In this document: positions 1 through 9,821 of the stretch, piece after piece
Layout: every line of letters begins with the position of its first letter
How positions within the stretch are numbered: position 1 is the first letter of the stretch
Assembly: GCA_027067775.1 (NCBI GenBank)
Contig: JAMOVK010000058.1
Location: 1-45,876, forward strand
Length of the DNA: 45,876 bases
Direction: 5' to 3'
Source: Deltaproteobacteria bacterium
GTDB taxonomy: Bacteria; Desulfobacterota; Dissulfuribacteria; Dissulfuribacterales; QOAL01
The notes under the pieces: generated by a model
The model's database searches: none
What the model saw: the letters and a program-made list of their open reading frames with translations, nothing else
What the model was told of the DNA's origin: nothing
Translations under genes and position numbers: made by a program

Positions 1-1
1 C

Positions 2-94
2 GCTAAATCTATGACCAAATGGGCGATTGTGGGTATTGCCGTAGCCCTGGGATCTTTGGTAATTGTTCATCAAGTGGCGCGTTTCTTTATGTAA
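2..94 (+). CDS. C-terminal end of a small membrane protein (partial, truncated by window start)
   Basis: Open frame AKSMTKWAIVGIAVALGSLVIVHQVARFFM* with a hydrophobic helix, followed at once by a hairpin. Confidence 0.4.
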   Translation, partial: AKSMTKWAIVGIAVALGSLVIVHQVARFFM

Positions 95-99
95 TGAAA

Positions 100-124
100 A
101 ACGGCTGTTGGTTCAACAGCCGTT
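100..124 (+). terminator. Terminator-like hairpin
   Basis: Perfect 11-bp stem AACGGCTGTTG/CAACAGCCGTT with a GTT loop, just after the stop codon; the following U-tract is weak. Confidence 0.55.
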
Positions 125-131
125 GTTATCT

Positions 132-1274
132 TCAGGAGGGATCATGTTTGACCACCTCCTTTCTGTAAATTTGAAAGTATTGGTTTTTTTTATAACTTAT
201 ATTTCCAATACCTTCTTTCTCGTCATTAATGCGGAAGATATAACTTCCTTTATTAATGACGATATACTTATTTTCACTCGGCAATCTTATGCCGAAAGGG
301 GGAATGCCATTTATTTTGTATTCCCCGGGTGGTAAAGCGGTGTAGTACTTTACCGCTTTTTTTCGCTCTAAAGAGCGCATCGGTACCCACTTATATTCAG
401 GTACCAGCGACCTCACTTTCGAGGTCACCTTGTGAAGAAGAGAATTTTTCTTAATCTCTTCTTCATATTTTTTCAACTTCTCTCGCTCCTCGGGAGTGAG
501 AGGTTGGCCGTTTTTTATTTTTTCTTTCATCTGGTTGATGAAGGCGGCTCTGGCCTGGGCCTTTTGTTTTTCCTCAAGGCTCTTAAGTTCACTAAGGGCC
601 TCTTGGTCAGGATTATGTATGGAGGAGAAAAAACCAGGTACATTGTATCCTGTTATTCCCGTCCATATGCCAGAAGGAATAAGGGAGATAATGGTGAATA
701 TAAACGCCAATGTAACATAGGCATATATTAAAAATCTCCCTAAAAAATCGCTAAATCCCCAACTATAATACATCAGACGTAGTAAAATTAAGCAGGCTAT
801 TAGTGTTGGAAAGGCTGCTGGATTATTCCTGAACCAGTCTGCCCACATAAAAAGAAAGAAAAATGGCAAAGAGCCATTGAGAGCGATACTGGCTACAAGG
901 CGAAAATAGTCTTTTATAAAGTTCTTAGAGCCTTTCACTCCCTCAAAAATAACTCCTCCACCAAAAACCCAAGCCAAGATATCTGGCTGAAAGGCTCCGG
1001 AGAATTCTTGTTCTTCATTTGTATTGCGATTTATTTTGGGGAGCCCAATTATGGCAGCTAAAAATCCAAAGAAAAACAGTGGAGCAAACCATCTGGAAAC
1101 CCATATTGAAAGGAAGTATGCTGGAATAAGAGCCAATATATAGGCATACAAAAAAACAATTAGTTGCCTGTGTAATTTATGGCTATTTTCACGAATGAAG
1201 GTAAAAGATTTTTGACTTAAGCCAAATAAAATTTTTAGGAAAAGTTCCATTAGCCACCCCCATCTTGAATGCAA
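132..1274 (-). CDS. Hypothetical multi-pass membrane protein with charged C-terminal region
   Basis: 380-aa ORF with several hydrophobic segments, then a K/E-rich coiled region; alternative start at MELFLK. Confidence 0.6.
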   Translation of the reverse strand: MHSRWGWLMELFLKILFGLSQKSFTFIRENSHKLHRQLIVFLYAYILALIPAYFLSIWVSRWFAPLFFFGFLAAIIGLPKINRNTNEEQEFSGAFQPDILAWVFGGGVIFEGVKGSKNFIKDYFRLVASIALNGSLPFFFLFMWADWFRNNPAAFPTLIACLILLRLMYYSWGFSDFLGRFLIYAYVTLAFIFTIISLIPSGIWTGITGYNVPGFFSSIHNPDQEALSELKSLEEKQKAQARAAFINQMKEKIKNGQPLTPEEREKLKKYEEEIKKNSLLHKVTSKVRSLVPEYKWVPMRSLERKKAVKYYTALPPGEYKINGIPPFGIRLPSENKYIVINKGSYIFRINDEKEGIGNISYKKNQYFQIYRKEVVKHDPS

Positions 1275-1426
1275 GAACTGTCCAATTATATTTATATACC
1301 AGGCAGAGTTTTTCTTGTTAAATCTTTTTTATTTCAAAAATTTCACACATAGTCCCTTTCTTCGAGGCTAAAATAAGGTGGCGTTCCTCCGCCGTTTCAA
1401 CCGCCATGATTGCTAAATCAAGCAGG

Positions 1427-3139
1427 CTATATCAAGTTCTGTGTTGCGGGTAATTCCAGGTACGAAACCTTAAAGGGAGTATCAAGGCCTAATAATATTT
1501 TTTTATCCCTATTATAGATGTCTTGCAAAAAGGTGATGGTATCGTCTTCGTTTCTTGTTACAGTCCAGTAGAGAATAAATATAGGAATTTTCTTTTGAAG
1601 ATGGATGGTAAAGTTTCTCCCTGAGTCAATGATTTTTTTAATTTTTTCAATAGTCCACTTTTTTGAACCTTTAAATAAGATCTGAGCGAGTTCCATGGGT
1701 TTTTCAACCCTGATACAGCCATGGCTGAAGGCTCGGATATTTTTAGAAAAAAGCGATTTCGCCGGGGTATCATGGAGAAATACAAAGTGTTTGTTTGGGA
1801 AAATAAATTTTATACGTCCAAGCGCATTTTTAGGTCCGGGTCTTTGTCTAACAATATATGGAAATTTTGCAGGATTTATTTTGTGCCAGTTTATTGATTT
1901 TGGATCAATTCGTCTGCCTTTTGCATCTACAATCTCCATATTCTTTTTTGAAAGATAGGATGGGTCACGCTTTATTCGCGGGATTACCTCCTTTTCTAAT
2001 ATGCCAGGAGGGACAACCCAGTAGGGATTTAATACCACATATTCCATGGTTGCCTTAAAAACAGGTGTTTCCCAAAATGGTTTTCCAACCATGACCTTGC
2101 ACCACCATTTTTTTTGGCCATTTTCAAAGTAAAACAGTTTAAAGGCCGCTATGTTCACTAATAAAAAACGCTTGGGCAGATCATGAAGGACCCATCTGGC
2201 CCTTTCCAGATTCACTCTGATTTTATTTACCTTGGATGTAGGCTTGATATTGAGCGCCATAAGGGTCTTTTGGCCTACAACCCCGTCTGGCTCTAGGCCA
2301 TGATGGGTCTGAAAGGCTTTTACCGCCTTTTCAAGGGATCTGTCAAAAAGTTCCGGATGGGCGGATTGCTGTTCTTGCAGAAATTCTTCTGCTGCGAGTC
2401 TTTTTCGTAAAAGTGCTACATCTTTTCCCTTCATTCCAAGTTTTAACACCCTGCTCAAGTCAAGAGACTGCCAAGGATTTTGAGCGAATTTCCGGTATTT
2501 TTTTAGCCAGGCACGAAGTACCAAATAGTATGGTTCATGAGGCCATAGGCGATCGAGGTTTCCTGTTATATCCCCAGACGAAATGACTCTTTTAAGATAT
2601 TGAGCAGGATCTTTGTCAAGGATTTTTCTTTTGAGGTTCCAATTGGGATCAAGACTCTCAGGCGAGACTTTACCATAGTATAGGTGGAAACTGAGCCTTA
2701 AAAGTGCGTCTGTTAAAAGTATGTCAAGATCGGCCTTGTCTAAAGGAGTGGCTTTTCCCTGATCAGAAAGATCTATTAACATCCTGATTGTCTTTCTATG
2801 GTAATCTTCGGGATTTAGTCCATGTTCATAGGAGTTTTCCACAGCCTGTATTATTTGATCAATCAATTTTTTGTCTGTCCACGCAGGAACGTAACCACGA
2901 TCCATGTAAAATTTGGGGATCGTTATCTCGGAGGCTACGCATGTAGAGCAGACAGGAACAGTTTTGAACTGTTCCAGGTATTGACATCTCTTATGAATAA
3001 AGGAAACTACAGAATTTTGTTCTAAGACGGGAAGAGGGGACGGATCATTTGCTAAAGAAAGGGAAGCGGAAACAATCAGAATCAGGATGCCAATTAGCGA
3101 TTCATTTATTCTAGATGCCCTAAATGCCGGCCTTTTCAA
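1427..3139 (-). CDS. L,D-transpeptidase (YcbB/LdtD-like) with peptidoglycan-binding domain
   Basis: Signal peptide; PG_binding_1-like LRKRLAAEEF..AVKAFQTHHGLEPDGVVGQKTLMALN; YkuD motif HDTPAKSLF...RAFSHGCIRVEKPMELA. Confidence 0.9.
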   Translation of the reverse strand: MKRPAFRASRINESLIGILILIVSASLSLANDPSPLPVLEQNSVVSFIHKRCQYLEQFKTVPVCSTCVASEITIPKFYMDRGYVPAWTDKKLIDQIIQAVENSYEHGLNPEDYHRKTIRMLIDLSDQGKATPLDKADLDILLTDALLRLSFHLYYGKVSPESLDPNWNLKRKILDKDPAQYLKRVISSGDITGNLDRLWPHEPYYLVLRAWLKKYRKFAQNPWQSLDLSRVLKLGMKGKDVALLRKRLAAEEFLQEQQSAHPELFDRSLEKAVKAFQTHHGLEPDGVVGQKTLMALNIKPTSKVNKIRVNLERARWVLHDLPKRFLLVNIAAFKLFYFENGQKKWWCKVMVGKPFWETPVFKATMEYVVLNPYWVVPPGILEKEVIPRIKRDPSYLSKKNMEIVDAKGRRIDPKSINWHKINPAKFPYIVRQRPGPKNALGRIKFIFPNKHFVFLHDTPAKSLFSKNIRAFSHGCIRVEKPMELAQILFKGSKKWTIEKIKKIIDSGRNFTIHLQKKIPIFILYWTVTRNEDDTITFLQDIYNRDKKILLGLDTPFKVSYLELPATQNLI

Positions 3140-3899
3140 AATGGTTCATGGCTCCTTTCGCATTGATTATGCGCGATTTTTGAAAATAGTATCTGTCTTG
3201 GCCAAAAATAAAAAGACAGCTTCCATCTTTAATAGTTTCTATTATGGAAGGAGCCAGATTTGTCGGAAGCGCTGGACATCCAAGGCTTCTGCCTGGTCTG
3301 CCGTATTTTTTTATAAACTGTTTGGATACATATTCGGCTCCATGAATAACAATGCGTCTTTTTAGGGCATTGTCATTTATGCCTGGTTCCACCCCTTGAA
3401 GCAAAAGGGAATATCCATGTTTTCCTTTGTATGTGGAACCAGTTACAAAGAAACCCAGACAGCTCTTGTGGGATCCGGGTTTATTTGAAAAGCCGCAGGC
3501 AAACCTATCGCCGGAGTTCTTGCCGTGGGCTACAAGACTTTTGTATAGGATCTTGGTTCTTTTGATATCCATGACAAAAAAACGTTCTTTATCAGAAGGT
3601 TGGCTGTAATCAATAAGTATTAAGAGCCCCTTTCTCTTTACGGTTCCTTGATATCTGAGGTTGAGATAGCCTAGAAGGGCGATTTTGAATGTGTCCAGCC
3701 GTGTAAATCTTTTTAGCCCGAGTTTTTTATACAGTTTTTTGGCATAGATGTTGAATTTTTGACTATTGAAGTAAGTGTAGTTGTTATTATAGGAAAGGCT
3801 TTCTTTTTTATTTATGGAACTTGATGTGCAAGAGGGGGTAAGGATCTGTAGCAAAATTAAAGAGAATGATATAAACAAACCCCTTTGGTATTGAAGCAT
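3120..3899 (-). CDS. Murein L,D-transpeptidase catalytic domain family protein (YkuD_2-like)
   Basis: IVIHGAEYVSKQFIKKYGRPGRSLGCPALP matches the H...SxGC motif; lipoprotein/secretory N-terminus; overlaps the next ORF by 20 nt. Confidence 0.85.
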   Translation of the reverse strand: MLQYQRGLFISFSLILLQILTPSCTSSSINKKESLSYNNNYTYFNSQKFNIYAKKLYKKLGLKRFTRLDTFKIALLGYLNLRYQGTVKRKGLLILIDYSQPSDKERFFVMDIKRTKILYKSLVAHGKNSGDRFACGFSNKPGSHKSCLGFFVTGSTYKGKHGYSLLLQGVEPGINDNALKRRIVIHGAEYVSKQFIKKYGRPGRSLGCPALPTNLAPSIIETIKDGSCLFIFGQDRYYFQKSRIINAKGAMNHFEKAGI

Positions 3900-3960
3900 G
3901 TATCCCTCCCTTTAAAAATTGATTAGTAAAAACAGAAGATTCTCTGATAGTTAAAATATC

Positions 3961-4014
3961 TAAAAGTCTTTATTAACATGCTTTTATAAGCATGTTAAGT
4001 GCCAAAGACTTTTA
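3961..4014. repeat. Two-tier perfect inverted repeat / cruciform-capable hairpin
   Basis: TAAAAGTCTTT (3961-3971)/AAAGACTTTTA (4004-4014) outer stem and TTAACATGCTT (3973-3983)/AAGCATGTTAA (3988-3998) inner stem with a TTAT loop. Confidence 0.8.
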
Positions 4015-4294
4015 ATTGCAAAACAACTTCTTTCAATAAAACAAGTTAAAACTGTATTTTTAACCTGTACGTTTTGTCTAGTATCGAAAATAGTCCAATC
4101 CTACACTAATAATAAAGTAATAACTTGATTCATCATCAAAATGATAGATTATAAAGGCTTTTGTGAATTTAGTAACATAATAAATGCGAATTTATTTACT
4201 TGACTAAAAAATGAAATGAATGGATAATTTAAAAATTGATTTATTATGCCTTGATTTCTTTATACATGTTTTCAAATCAAAAAGGGAGGCGTTT

Positions 4295-6409
4295 ATGAAA
4301 AAGACAGTTTGGAGCATGTGTGGAATGTGTTCCGTTAGATGCCCCATCAAGGTTGAAGTTGAAGATGGGCGTGTAACATGGATAGAGGGCAATCCACACA
4401 TACTGAAGGGGAGTCTTTGTGCCAAAGGTTCGGCAGGGGTAGCTCTTCAGAAAGATCCGGAAAGGCCCCAGCAACCGCTCATAAGGAGTGGCGGCAGGGG
4501 AGCTGGAAAGTGGGAGCCTGTGAGCTGGTATACCGCCTTGGACTATGTGGCGGAGAGGGTTGAAAAGATAAAGGAAAAATATGGTTCCAAGGCAATTGTT
4601 ATGAGTTGTAGGGGAGGGCCATGGCAGGATCTTATCAAGGCATTTTGTCATGCCCTTGGTTCACCAAATTTTACCAATCATGACAGTGCCTGTGGACGTA
4701 ATGTTCATCATGCCAGCAAGTCTGTTTACGGCCTTGGCCGAAAGGGCTTTATCTATGATATAGCAAAGGCCAAGCACCTTGTTTGTTTTGGTCGGAATCT
4801 TCTTGCCTCTCTCAGGGTAGCAGAGGCAAACCAGGTCATGGATATGCTGGATAACGGCGGGAGTCTCACATACGTAGACGTTCGTCAAACTCTTACTGGC
4901 ATCAAGGCCACAAGATTTTTCCAGGTACGTCCCGGCACGGACTATGCCCTTGCTTTGGGAATGATAAACGAGGTCATAAAGCAAGAAGCATATGATAAGG
5001 AGTTTGTAGAAAAGTATACTGTTGGCTTCGATCATATGGCTGCCTTTGTGGAGCCTTATACTGCTGACTGGGCAGCCAAGGAATGCGGTATAAAGGTAAA
5101 GAAGCTCAAGGATTTTGTCTCAGAAATAGGCCAGCAGCGACCCAAGGTGATCTTTCATCCTGGATGGATGCTTTCTCGCTACAGGGACTCCTTCTATGCA
5201 AGTCGCTGTTTGCACATCCTGAATGTGCTTATGGGTAACATAGAGACAGAAGGCGGGCAGCTATTTCCAAAGGGGCCTGGCGATTGTGGTATAAAGGGAC
5301 TAAGAACTTTCAGCTCCAATGTGCCAAAGCCAGAAGATAAACGTGCAGATGGAGTAGGCTGGAAATACAAGCATTTTGACAAGGGCCCCGGCCTTTTCCA
5401 TTTATACTACGAGGCAATGATGACAGGTGAACCCTATCCTATCAAGGGGCTTATCTGTTACAGGCACGATCCCTTCAACTGTTTCCCGGATGTGGCTACC
5501 CAAAAGGAGGCATTGGATAACTGTGAGCTCCTGGTTTCTATAGATACTCACTATAGTGAATTTGGTTGGTACTGTGATGTAATATTGCCAGAGTCAATGT
5601 ATCTTGAACGCGAAACGCCAGTAGCTACTCAGAAGGGCCTCAAGCCACGTTTCATTTACAGGGATAGGGCTGCAGAACCTAGATACAATACCAAGCCTTC
5701 GTGGGAAATACTAAAGATGCTGGCTGACAGGCTTGGTTTTGGTGAGATGTTCCCATTCCAGACAGCAGAAGATATGTGGAAGTGGCAGTTAGAGCCAACG
5801 GGTTACTCAATAGAAGATTTTCAAGACAAGGGGTTTGTATCTCTTTCAGACACCCCTATCATGTACGATAGAGAAAACCTGGAGGGCAAGTTCAAGACTG
5901 CTTCTGGCAAGATAGAGTTTGTCAACGAGAGCTGGGAGAATCTGGGAATACCTTCCTTCAAGCCTTACGAATCTCCTAAAAAGCCACCAAAGGGCAGGTT
6001 CAGATTAGTCTTTGGAAGAAGTCCCGTGCATGCCCACAGTCATACCATAAACAATCCGTTCCTTCACGAACTCATGCCTGAAAATACTCTGTGGATAAAC
6101 AAGCGAGTAGCAACAAGGCTTGGTATTAACGAGGGAGATTGGGTAGATGTAATTGGTGACAGCCAGATGGGAACGATAAGGGCCCATGTTACCGAGTTTA
6201 TTCATCCTGAGGCTGTATACACGGTACATGGCTTTGGTAGACAGGTTCCGCTTCAAAGCAGGGCCTATCATGCAGGCATGAGTGATCAGAAGTTGCAGGA
6301 AGGGCTTCTTCTAATGATGGATGAGGCTGGAGGCGGCCTTTGTCTGTGTGAGAAATTTGTTACTGTCCGCCGCAGCTCCAGGAATCCAAGAAGGAGGGTA
6401 GAACTGTGA
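4295..6409 (+). CDS. Molybdopterin oxidoreductase, DMSO reductase family (PhsA/PsrA-like catalytic subunit), without an evident Tat signal
   Basis: N-terminal CxxCxxxC FeS motif (CGMCSVRC), candidate Cys Mo ligand (NHDSACGRN), C-terminal molydop_binding region; RBS-like GGGAGG upstream of ATG 4295. Confidence 0.88.
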   Translation: MKKTVWSMCGMCSVRCPIKVEVEDGRVTWIEGNPHILKGSLCAKGSAGVALQKDPERPQQPLIRSGGRGAGKWEPVSWYTALDYVAERVEKIKEKYGSKAIVMSCRGGPWQDLIKAFCHALGSPNFTNHDSACGRNVHHASKSVYGLGRKGFIYDIAKAKHLVCFGRNLLASLRVAEANQVMDMLDNGGSLTYVDVRQTLTGIKATRFFQVRPGTDYALALGMINEVIKQEAYDKEFVEKYTVGFDHMAAFVEPYTADWAAKECGIKVKKLKDFVSEIGQQRPKVIFHPGWMLSRYRDSFYASRCLHILNVLMGNIETEGGQLFPKGPGDCGIKGLRTFSSNVPKPEDKRADGVGWKYKHFDKGPGLFHLYYEAMMTGEPYPIKGLICYRHDPFNCFPDVATQKEALDNCELLVSIDTHYSEFGWYCDVILPESMYLERETPVATQKGLKPRFIYRDRAAEPRYNTKPSWEILKMLADRLGFGEMFPFQTAEDMWKWQLEPTGYSIEDFQDKGFVSLSDTPIMYDRENLEGKFKTASGKIEFVNESWENLGIPSFKPYESPKKPPKGRFRLVFGRSPVHAHSHTINNPFLHELMPENTLWINKRVATRLGINEGDWVDVIGDSQMGTIRAHVTEFIHPEAVYTVHGFGRQVPLQSRAYHAGMSDQKLQEGLLLMMDEAGGGLCLCEKFVTVRRSSRNPRRRVEL

Positions 6410-6864
6410 ACAAATATATGCTCTATCTCAATTCAAAACGGTGTATAGGATGCCATGGATGTGAGATCCACTGCAAGGCCAACAAGGATTTGCCGGTGGG
6501 TCCCATTCTTTGTGAGATATCTCATGAGCCCTTAAAATCTGTAAAGGGCGTACCAAAGACGGAGTTTTTCTTCCGCTCCTGCTATCACTGTGAGGACCCG
6601 TATTGTGTGCCTATATGTCCAACAGGAGCCATGAAGAAGAGGGAAGATGGCATAGTTTATATAGATGAAGATGCCTGTATAGGATGCATGGCCTGTGCTG
6701 GTGCCTGTCCATGGAACATACCCCAGGTTAATCCTGCCACTGGCAAGGCTGTAAAGTGCGATTACTGTATGGACAGGGTGGATCAGGGCCTGAGGCCGGC
6801 ATGTGTAACAAAGTGTACCACCAGGGCGCTTAAATTTGTGACATTACAGGTAGTAGAGTCGTAA
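6406..6864 (+). CDS. 4Fe-4S dicluster electron-transfer subunit (DmsB/PsrB-like)
   Basis: Four Cys clusters (CIGCHGCEIHC, CYHCEDPYCVPICP, CIGCMACAGACP, CDYCM...CVTKC); GTG start overlapping the upstream stop by 4 nt. Confidence 0.9.
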   Translation: MNKYMLYLNSKRCIGCHGCEIHCKANKDLPVGPILCEISHEPLKSVKGVPKTEFFFRSCYHCEDPYCVPICPTGAMKKREDGIVYIDEDACIGCMACAGACPWNIPQVNPATGKAVKCDYCMDRVDQGLRPACVTKCTTRALKFVTLQVVES

Positions 6865-6869
6865 CAACC

Positions 6870-6900
6870 AAGGGGCCTGGAAGGGCCCCTTTTTATTTTA
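6870..6900. terminator. Bidirectional rho-independent terminator
   Basis: AGGGGCC-TGGAAG-GGCCCCT followed by TTTTATTTTA, between convergent genes. Confidence 0.8.
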
Positions 6901-7618
6901 AATTTTGAACCTTTGGACTGCTTTTTCTTTCAAGAAGCTCCTTGAGAATTTTTTCCCCTTTTTTGACAGATCTTAGATACCAAAGCGCTTCAATCTCATC
7001 CTTGTATTCAGACGGAAGGCCCCATATTTTTTCTTTAAGGTTTTTCAGTTGTTGACGCAGATGGTACAGGAAGAGAGCTGCTGTTACTGAGACGTTCAGG
7101 CTTTCTGTAAAGCCCTCCATAGGAATATAAACCACACCATGACATAGGCTTCTGATCGTATTGTCTAGACCATCGAGCTCTTTTCCCAGGACAATGGCAA
7201 CCGGTCCGGCTTTGAGATCCAGTTCGTGAATGGTTATTGCAGTTTTTTCCTTGGTTACTAGGGCCTTTTCCGGTGGATCTGCAGCAAAAACTTTGTAGCC
7301 CATCTGTTTTAGGGCAGCGATGCAGCCAGAGGCTGAGCCGTGGCGAAATATAGTTATCCACTGTTGTGCGCCCATTGCCACTCCATGGCTTGGCAGGAAT
7401 TTGTTGTCAACCTCTATTACATGGAGGTCTTGAAAACCAAATGCCTCGCAGCTTCTGACCACTGCACTCATGTTATGCTGATGATATAGATCATCCAATA
7501 CGAGGGTGACATACCTGGTTCGCTTTTTAAGGACCTGGGCTATTCGTTTTCGTCTTTCTGCAGATAGAAGTGGCCCTAGGAGTTGTTTTATTTCTCTAGG
7601 AGTGGGCCTGCTTGGCAA
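6893..7618 (-). CDS. trmH: TrmH/SpoU family tRNA 2'-O-ribose methyltransferase
   Basis: TrmH-like N-terminus (ERRKRIAQVLKKRTRYVTLVLDDLYHQHNMSAVVRSCEAFGFQ) and SPOUT motifs (IVLGKELDGL..., IPMEGFTESLNVSVTAALFLYHL). Confidence 0.88.
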   Translation of the reverse strand: MPSRPTPREIKQLLGPLLSAERRKRIAQVLKKRTRYVTLVLDDLYHQHNMSAVVRSCEAFGFQDLHVIEVDNKFLPSHGVAMGAQQWITIFRHGSASGCIAALKQMGYKVFAADPPEKALVTKEKTAITIHELDLKAGPVAIVLGKELDGLDNTIRSLCHGVVYIPMEGFTESLNVSVTAALFLYHLRQQLKNLKEKIWGLPSEYKDEIEALWYLRSVKKGEKILKELLERKSSPKVQNLK

Positions 7619-9389
7619 GGTCTTCGGCTCCCTGAACCATTTTGTCTATTAGAGATAGACCTTTGTGCCAGAAAGTGGCATCATCCAGATCTATGCCAAA
7701 AGGTCTGAGCAGCTTGTAGGGATCTTCGCTTCCCCCTGCCTTCAACAGCTCCAGATATTTTCCCGGAAACGAAGGTCCTTCTTCCTTATAGATCCCAAAA
7801 AGAGACAAGACCAACAGCTCTCCAAAGGCATATGAGTAAACATAGCCCGGAACGTGTATAAAATGTGAGATGTAGGACCACCAGATTCTGTAGTTTTTTG
7901 TCAGGATAACGCTTTTGCGAAACATCTGGTTCTGTGTGTCCATCCAATAGTCAGAAAAGGTGTCTGGTGAAAGTTCTCCCTGTTCACGTCGGTGGTTGTG
8001 AATGGCATCTTCAAAACGGTTCATGGCTATCTGTCTGAACACGGTAGCAAAGATTGATTCTATCTTTGCGGCTGTAAAGCCAAGTTTTTCTTTAGGATCC
8101 TTTAGGCTGTTGAGGATATCCTGAAAGACCAGCATCTCTCCAAATACAGAGGCGGTCTCGGCTAGAGTGAGGGGAGTGTCTGCATTGAAGTAGCCCTTTT
8201 CCGCGGCCAATACCTGATGTATGCCGTGGCCAAGTTCATGGGCAAGGGTTTCTACATCCCTTAATGTTCCAGTAAAATTGACAAGTATATAGGGATGTGC
8301 AGAAGGGGTCACCGGATGTGCAAAGGCGCCACTGGTTTTTCCTGGAAGCACAGGTGCGTGGATCCACTTTTTTTCAAAGAAAAGAGCGGCAATCCGGGCC
8401 ATGTCTTTTGAAAATCTTTCAAAGGATCTCAAAACTATTTCTTTTGCCTCGTTCCATGACACCGTCTTTTGTGGCAGCCAAGGAAGAGGGGCATATCTGT
8501 CATAGTCATACAGTTGTTCAAGGTTTAGTAGCCTTTTTTTCAATGTATAGTAACGTTCGACTATGTCATATCTTGAAGTCACTGCGTCAATAAGGGACTC
8601 AACAGTTTCATCTTTTAGTTCATTTGACAGGTTCATAGAGCTTATCCATTTGGGATATTTCCTGAGCCTGTCTTCTATCATCTTGTCTGCAAGGACTGTG
8701 TTGAATGTGTGGGTAAATACCAGCAGTTCCTTTTGAAGCCCTTCAGTAAGTTCCTGGCTTGCCTTTTCTCTTATCTTTCTGTCCGGCATGTATAAGTCTT
8801 TTAGGACTTCTTCCTGGGTTCTGCCTTCCGGGCCGTAGCGTTGATGTGCAAGAACCTTGTCAAAAAGATTTATCCAGCTTGAGCGTCCAACAGGACTCAG
8901 CTCTGCCAGCAGCCTTTCTTCAGTCTCGCTGAGAAGATGGGGCTTGTAACGTCTTAGTGATTTTAGATAGTGCCGGTAGTTGGATAGTACGGGGTCGGAA
9001 AGGAGTTTTTGGGCTTTATCATCTGGAATATTGGCCCATTCGAGCTCGAAAAAGACCAGTTCCTTGGAAACCTGACTGGCTATCTCCTTGATTTTTTGTA
9101 AAAATGCACCTGCTTCAGGGTCGTTGGATTTGATGGAAAAGTTTAAAAAGGCAAAGGCACTTATCTTGCCGAGACGTTCAGAAAGTTTCTCCAACCTTTT
9201 AACCAGTTCAAGGAATTCTTTGGCCTTTAACTTTGCTAGTCGTCCTGAATATTCCTGCCTTAAGGTCTTGGCCTCCTGGATACAAGATTCAAGGTCTTTT
9301 TGGATTTTGGGATCATCTGGGCTAGAATAGAGGTCCTCGAGATGCCATACAACATCACTGGTGCCAGTAGCTACGTTCAACTCTTCCAT
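7596..9389 (-). CDS. pepF: M3 family oligoendopeptidase F
   Basis: HELGHGIHQVLA zinc motif plus PepF-like architecture. Confidence 0.9.
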   Translation of the reverse strand: MEELNVATGTSDVVWHLEDLYSSPDDPKIQKDLESCIQEAKTLRQEYSGRLAKLKAKEFLELVKRLEKLSERLGKISAFAFLNFSIKSNDPEAGAFLQKIKEIASQVSKELVFFELEWANIPDDKAQKLLSDPVLSNYRHYLKSLRRYKPHLLSETEERLLAELSPVGRSSWINLFDKVLAHQRYGPEGRTQEEVLKDLYMPDRKIREKASQELTEGLQKELLVFTHTFNTVLADKMIEDRLRKYPKWISSMNLSNELKDETVESLIDAVTSRYDIVERYYTLKKRLLNLEQLYDYDRYAPLPWLPQKTVSWNEAKEIVLRSFERFSKDMARIAALFFEKKWIHAPVLPGKTSGAFAHPVTPSAHPYILVNFTGTLRDVETLAHELGHGIHQVLAAEKGYFNADTPLTLAETASVFGEMLVFQDILNSLKDPKEKLGFTAAKIESIFATVFRQIAMNRFEDAIHNHRREQGELSPDTFSDYWMDTQNQMFRKSVILTKNYRIWWSYISHFIHVPGYVYSYAFGELLVLSLFGIYKEEGPSFPGKYLELLKAGGSEDPYKLLRPFGIDLDDATFWHKGLSLIDKMVQGAEDLAKQAHS

Positions 9390-9404
9390 GATCTGCTCCC
9401 GTTT

Positions 9405-9797
9405 CTATTTCTTTTTTATCTCTGACTCGATGGTGTTCCCAGAGGCGTCCTTGTATCTTATAATGACCCTGAGTTTTTGAAGGTCTATGTCTTTGTCAAA
9501 ACTGACCACAATTTTGGTCGTGCCAGGTTTGATGTCCTTTAACAACCACTGTATCTGGCCTTTTTCCTTAGAAACCCTCGAGTAGTTAGGTTCTGACTTG
9601 TTGACTGTAACGTCTGTAGGCACATCCATAGTGATTATGGCGGTTGACGGTGCGGGTTTGGTTATCTTTATGTCCAGGCAAAGAGTTTTAGGGTCTTTTT
9701 GTTCAATGGTTCCAGTCACTTCCGCAAGACCTGGCGAAACCAAAACCAGCAAGGTTAAAAGAAAAGACCATAGGGTCCAGACTATGCAGTTTGACAC
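9405..9797 (-). CDS. Hypothetical secreted protein
   Basis: 130-aa ORF with signal peptide, in a colinear minus-strand operon. Confidence 0.6.
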   Translation of the reverse strand: MSNCIVWTLWSFLLTLLVLVSPGLAEVTGTIEQKDPKTLCLDIKITKPAPSTAIITMDVPTDVTVNKSEPNYSRVSKEKGQIQWLLKDIKPGTTKIVVSFDKDIDLQKLRVIIRYKDASGNTIESEIKKK

Positions 9798-9821
9798 CAG
9801 ATTTTCCCTCCATCTTTGATT

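Noticed and set aside
63-335. 90-aa plus-strand ORF overlapping the end of the first small CDS and the hairpin
   Set aside because: Overlaps a terminator-like hairpin and the antisense 380-aa ORF; no coding features.
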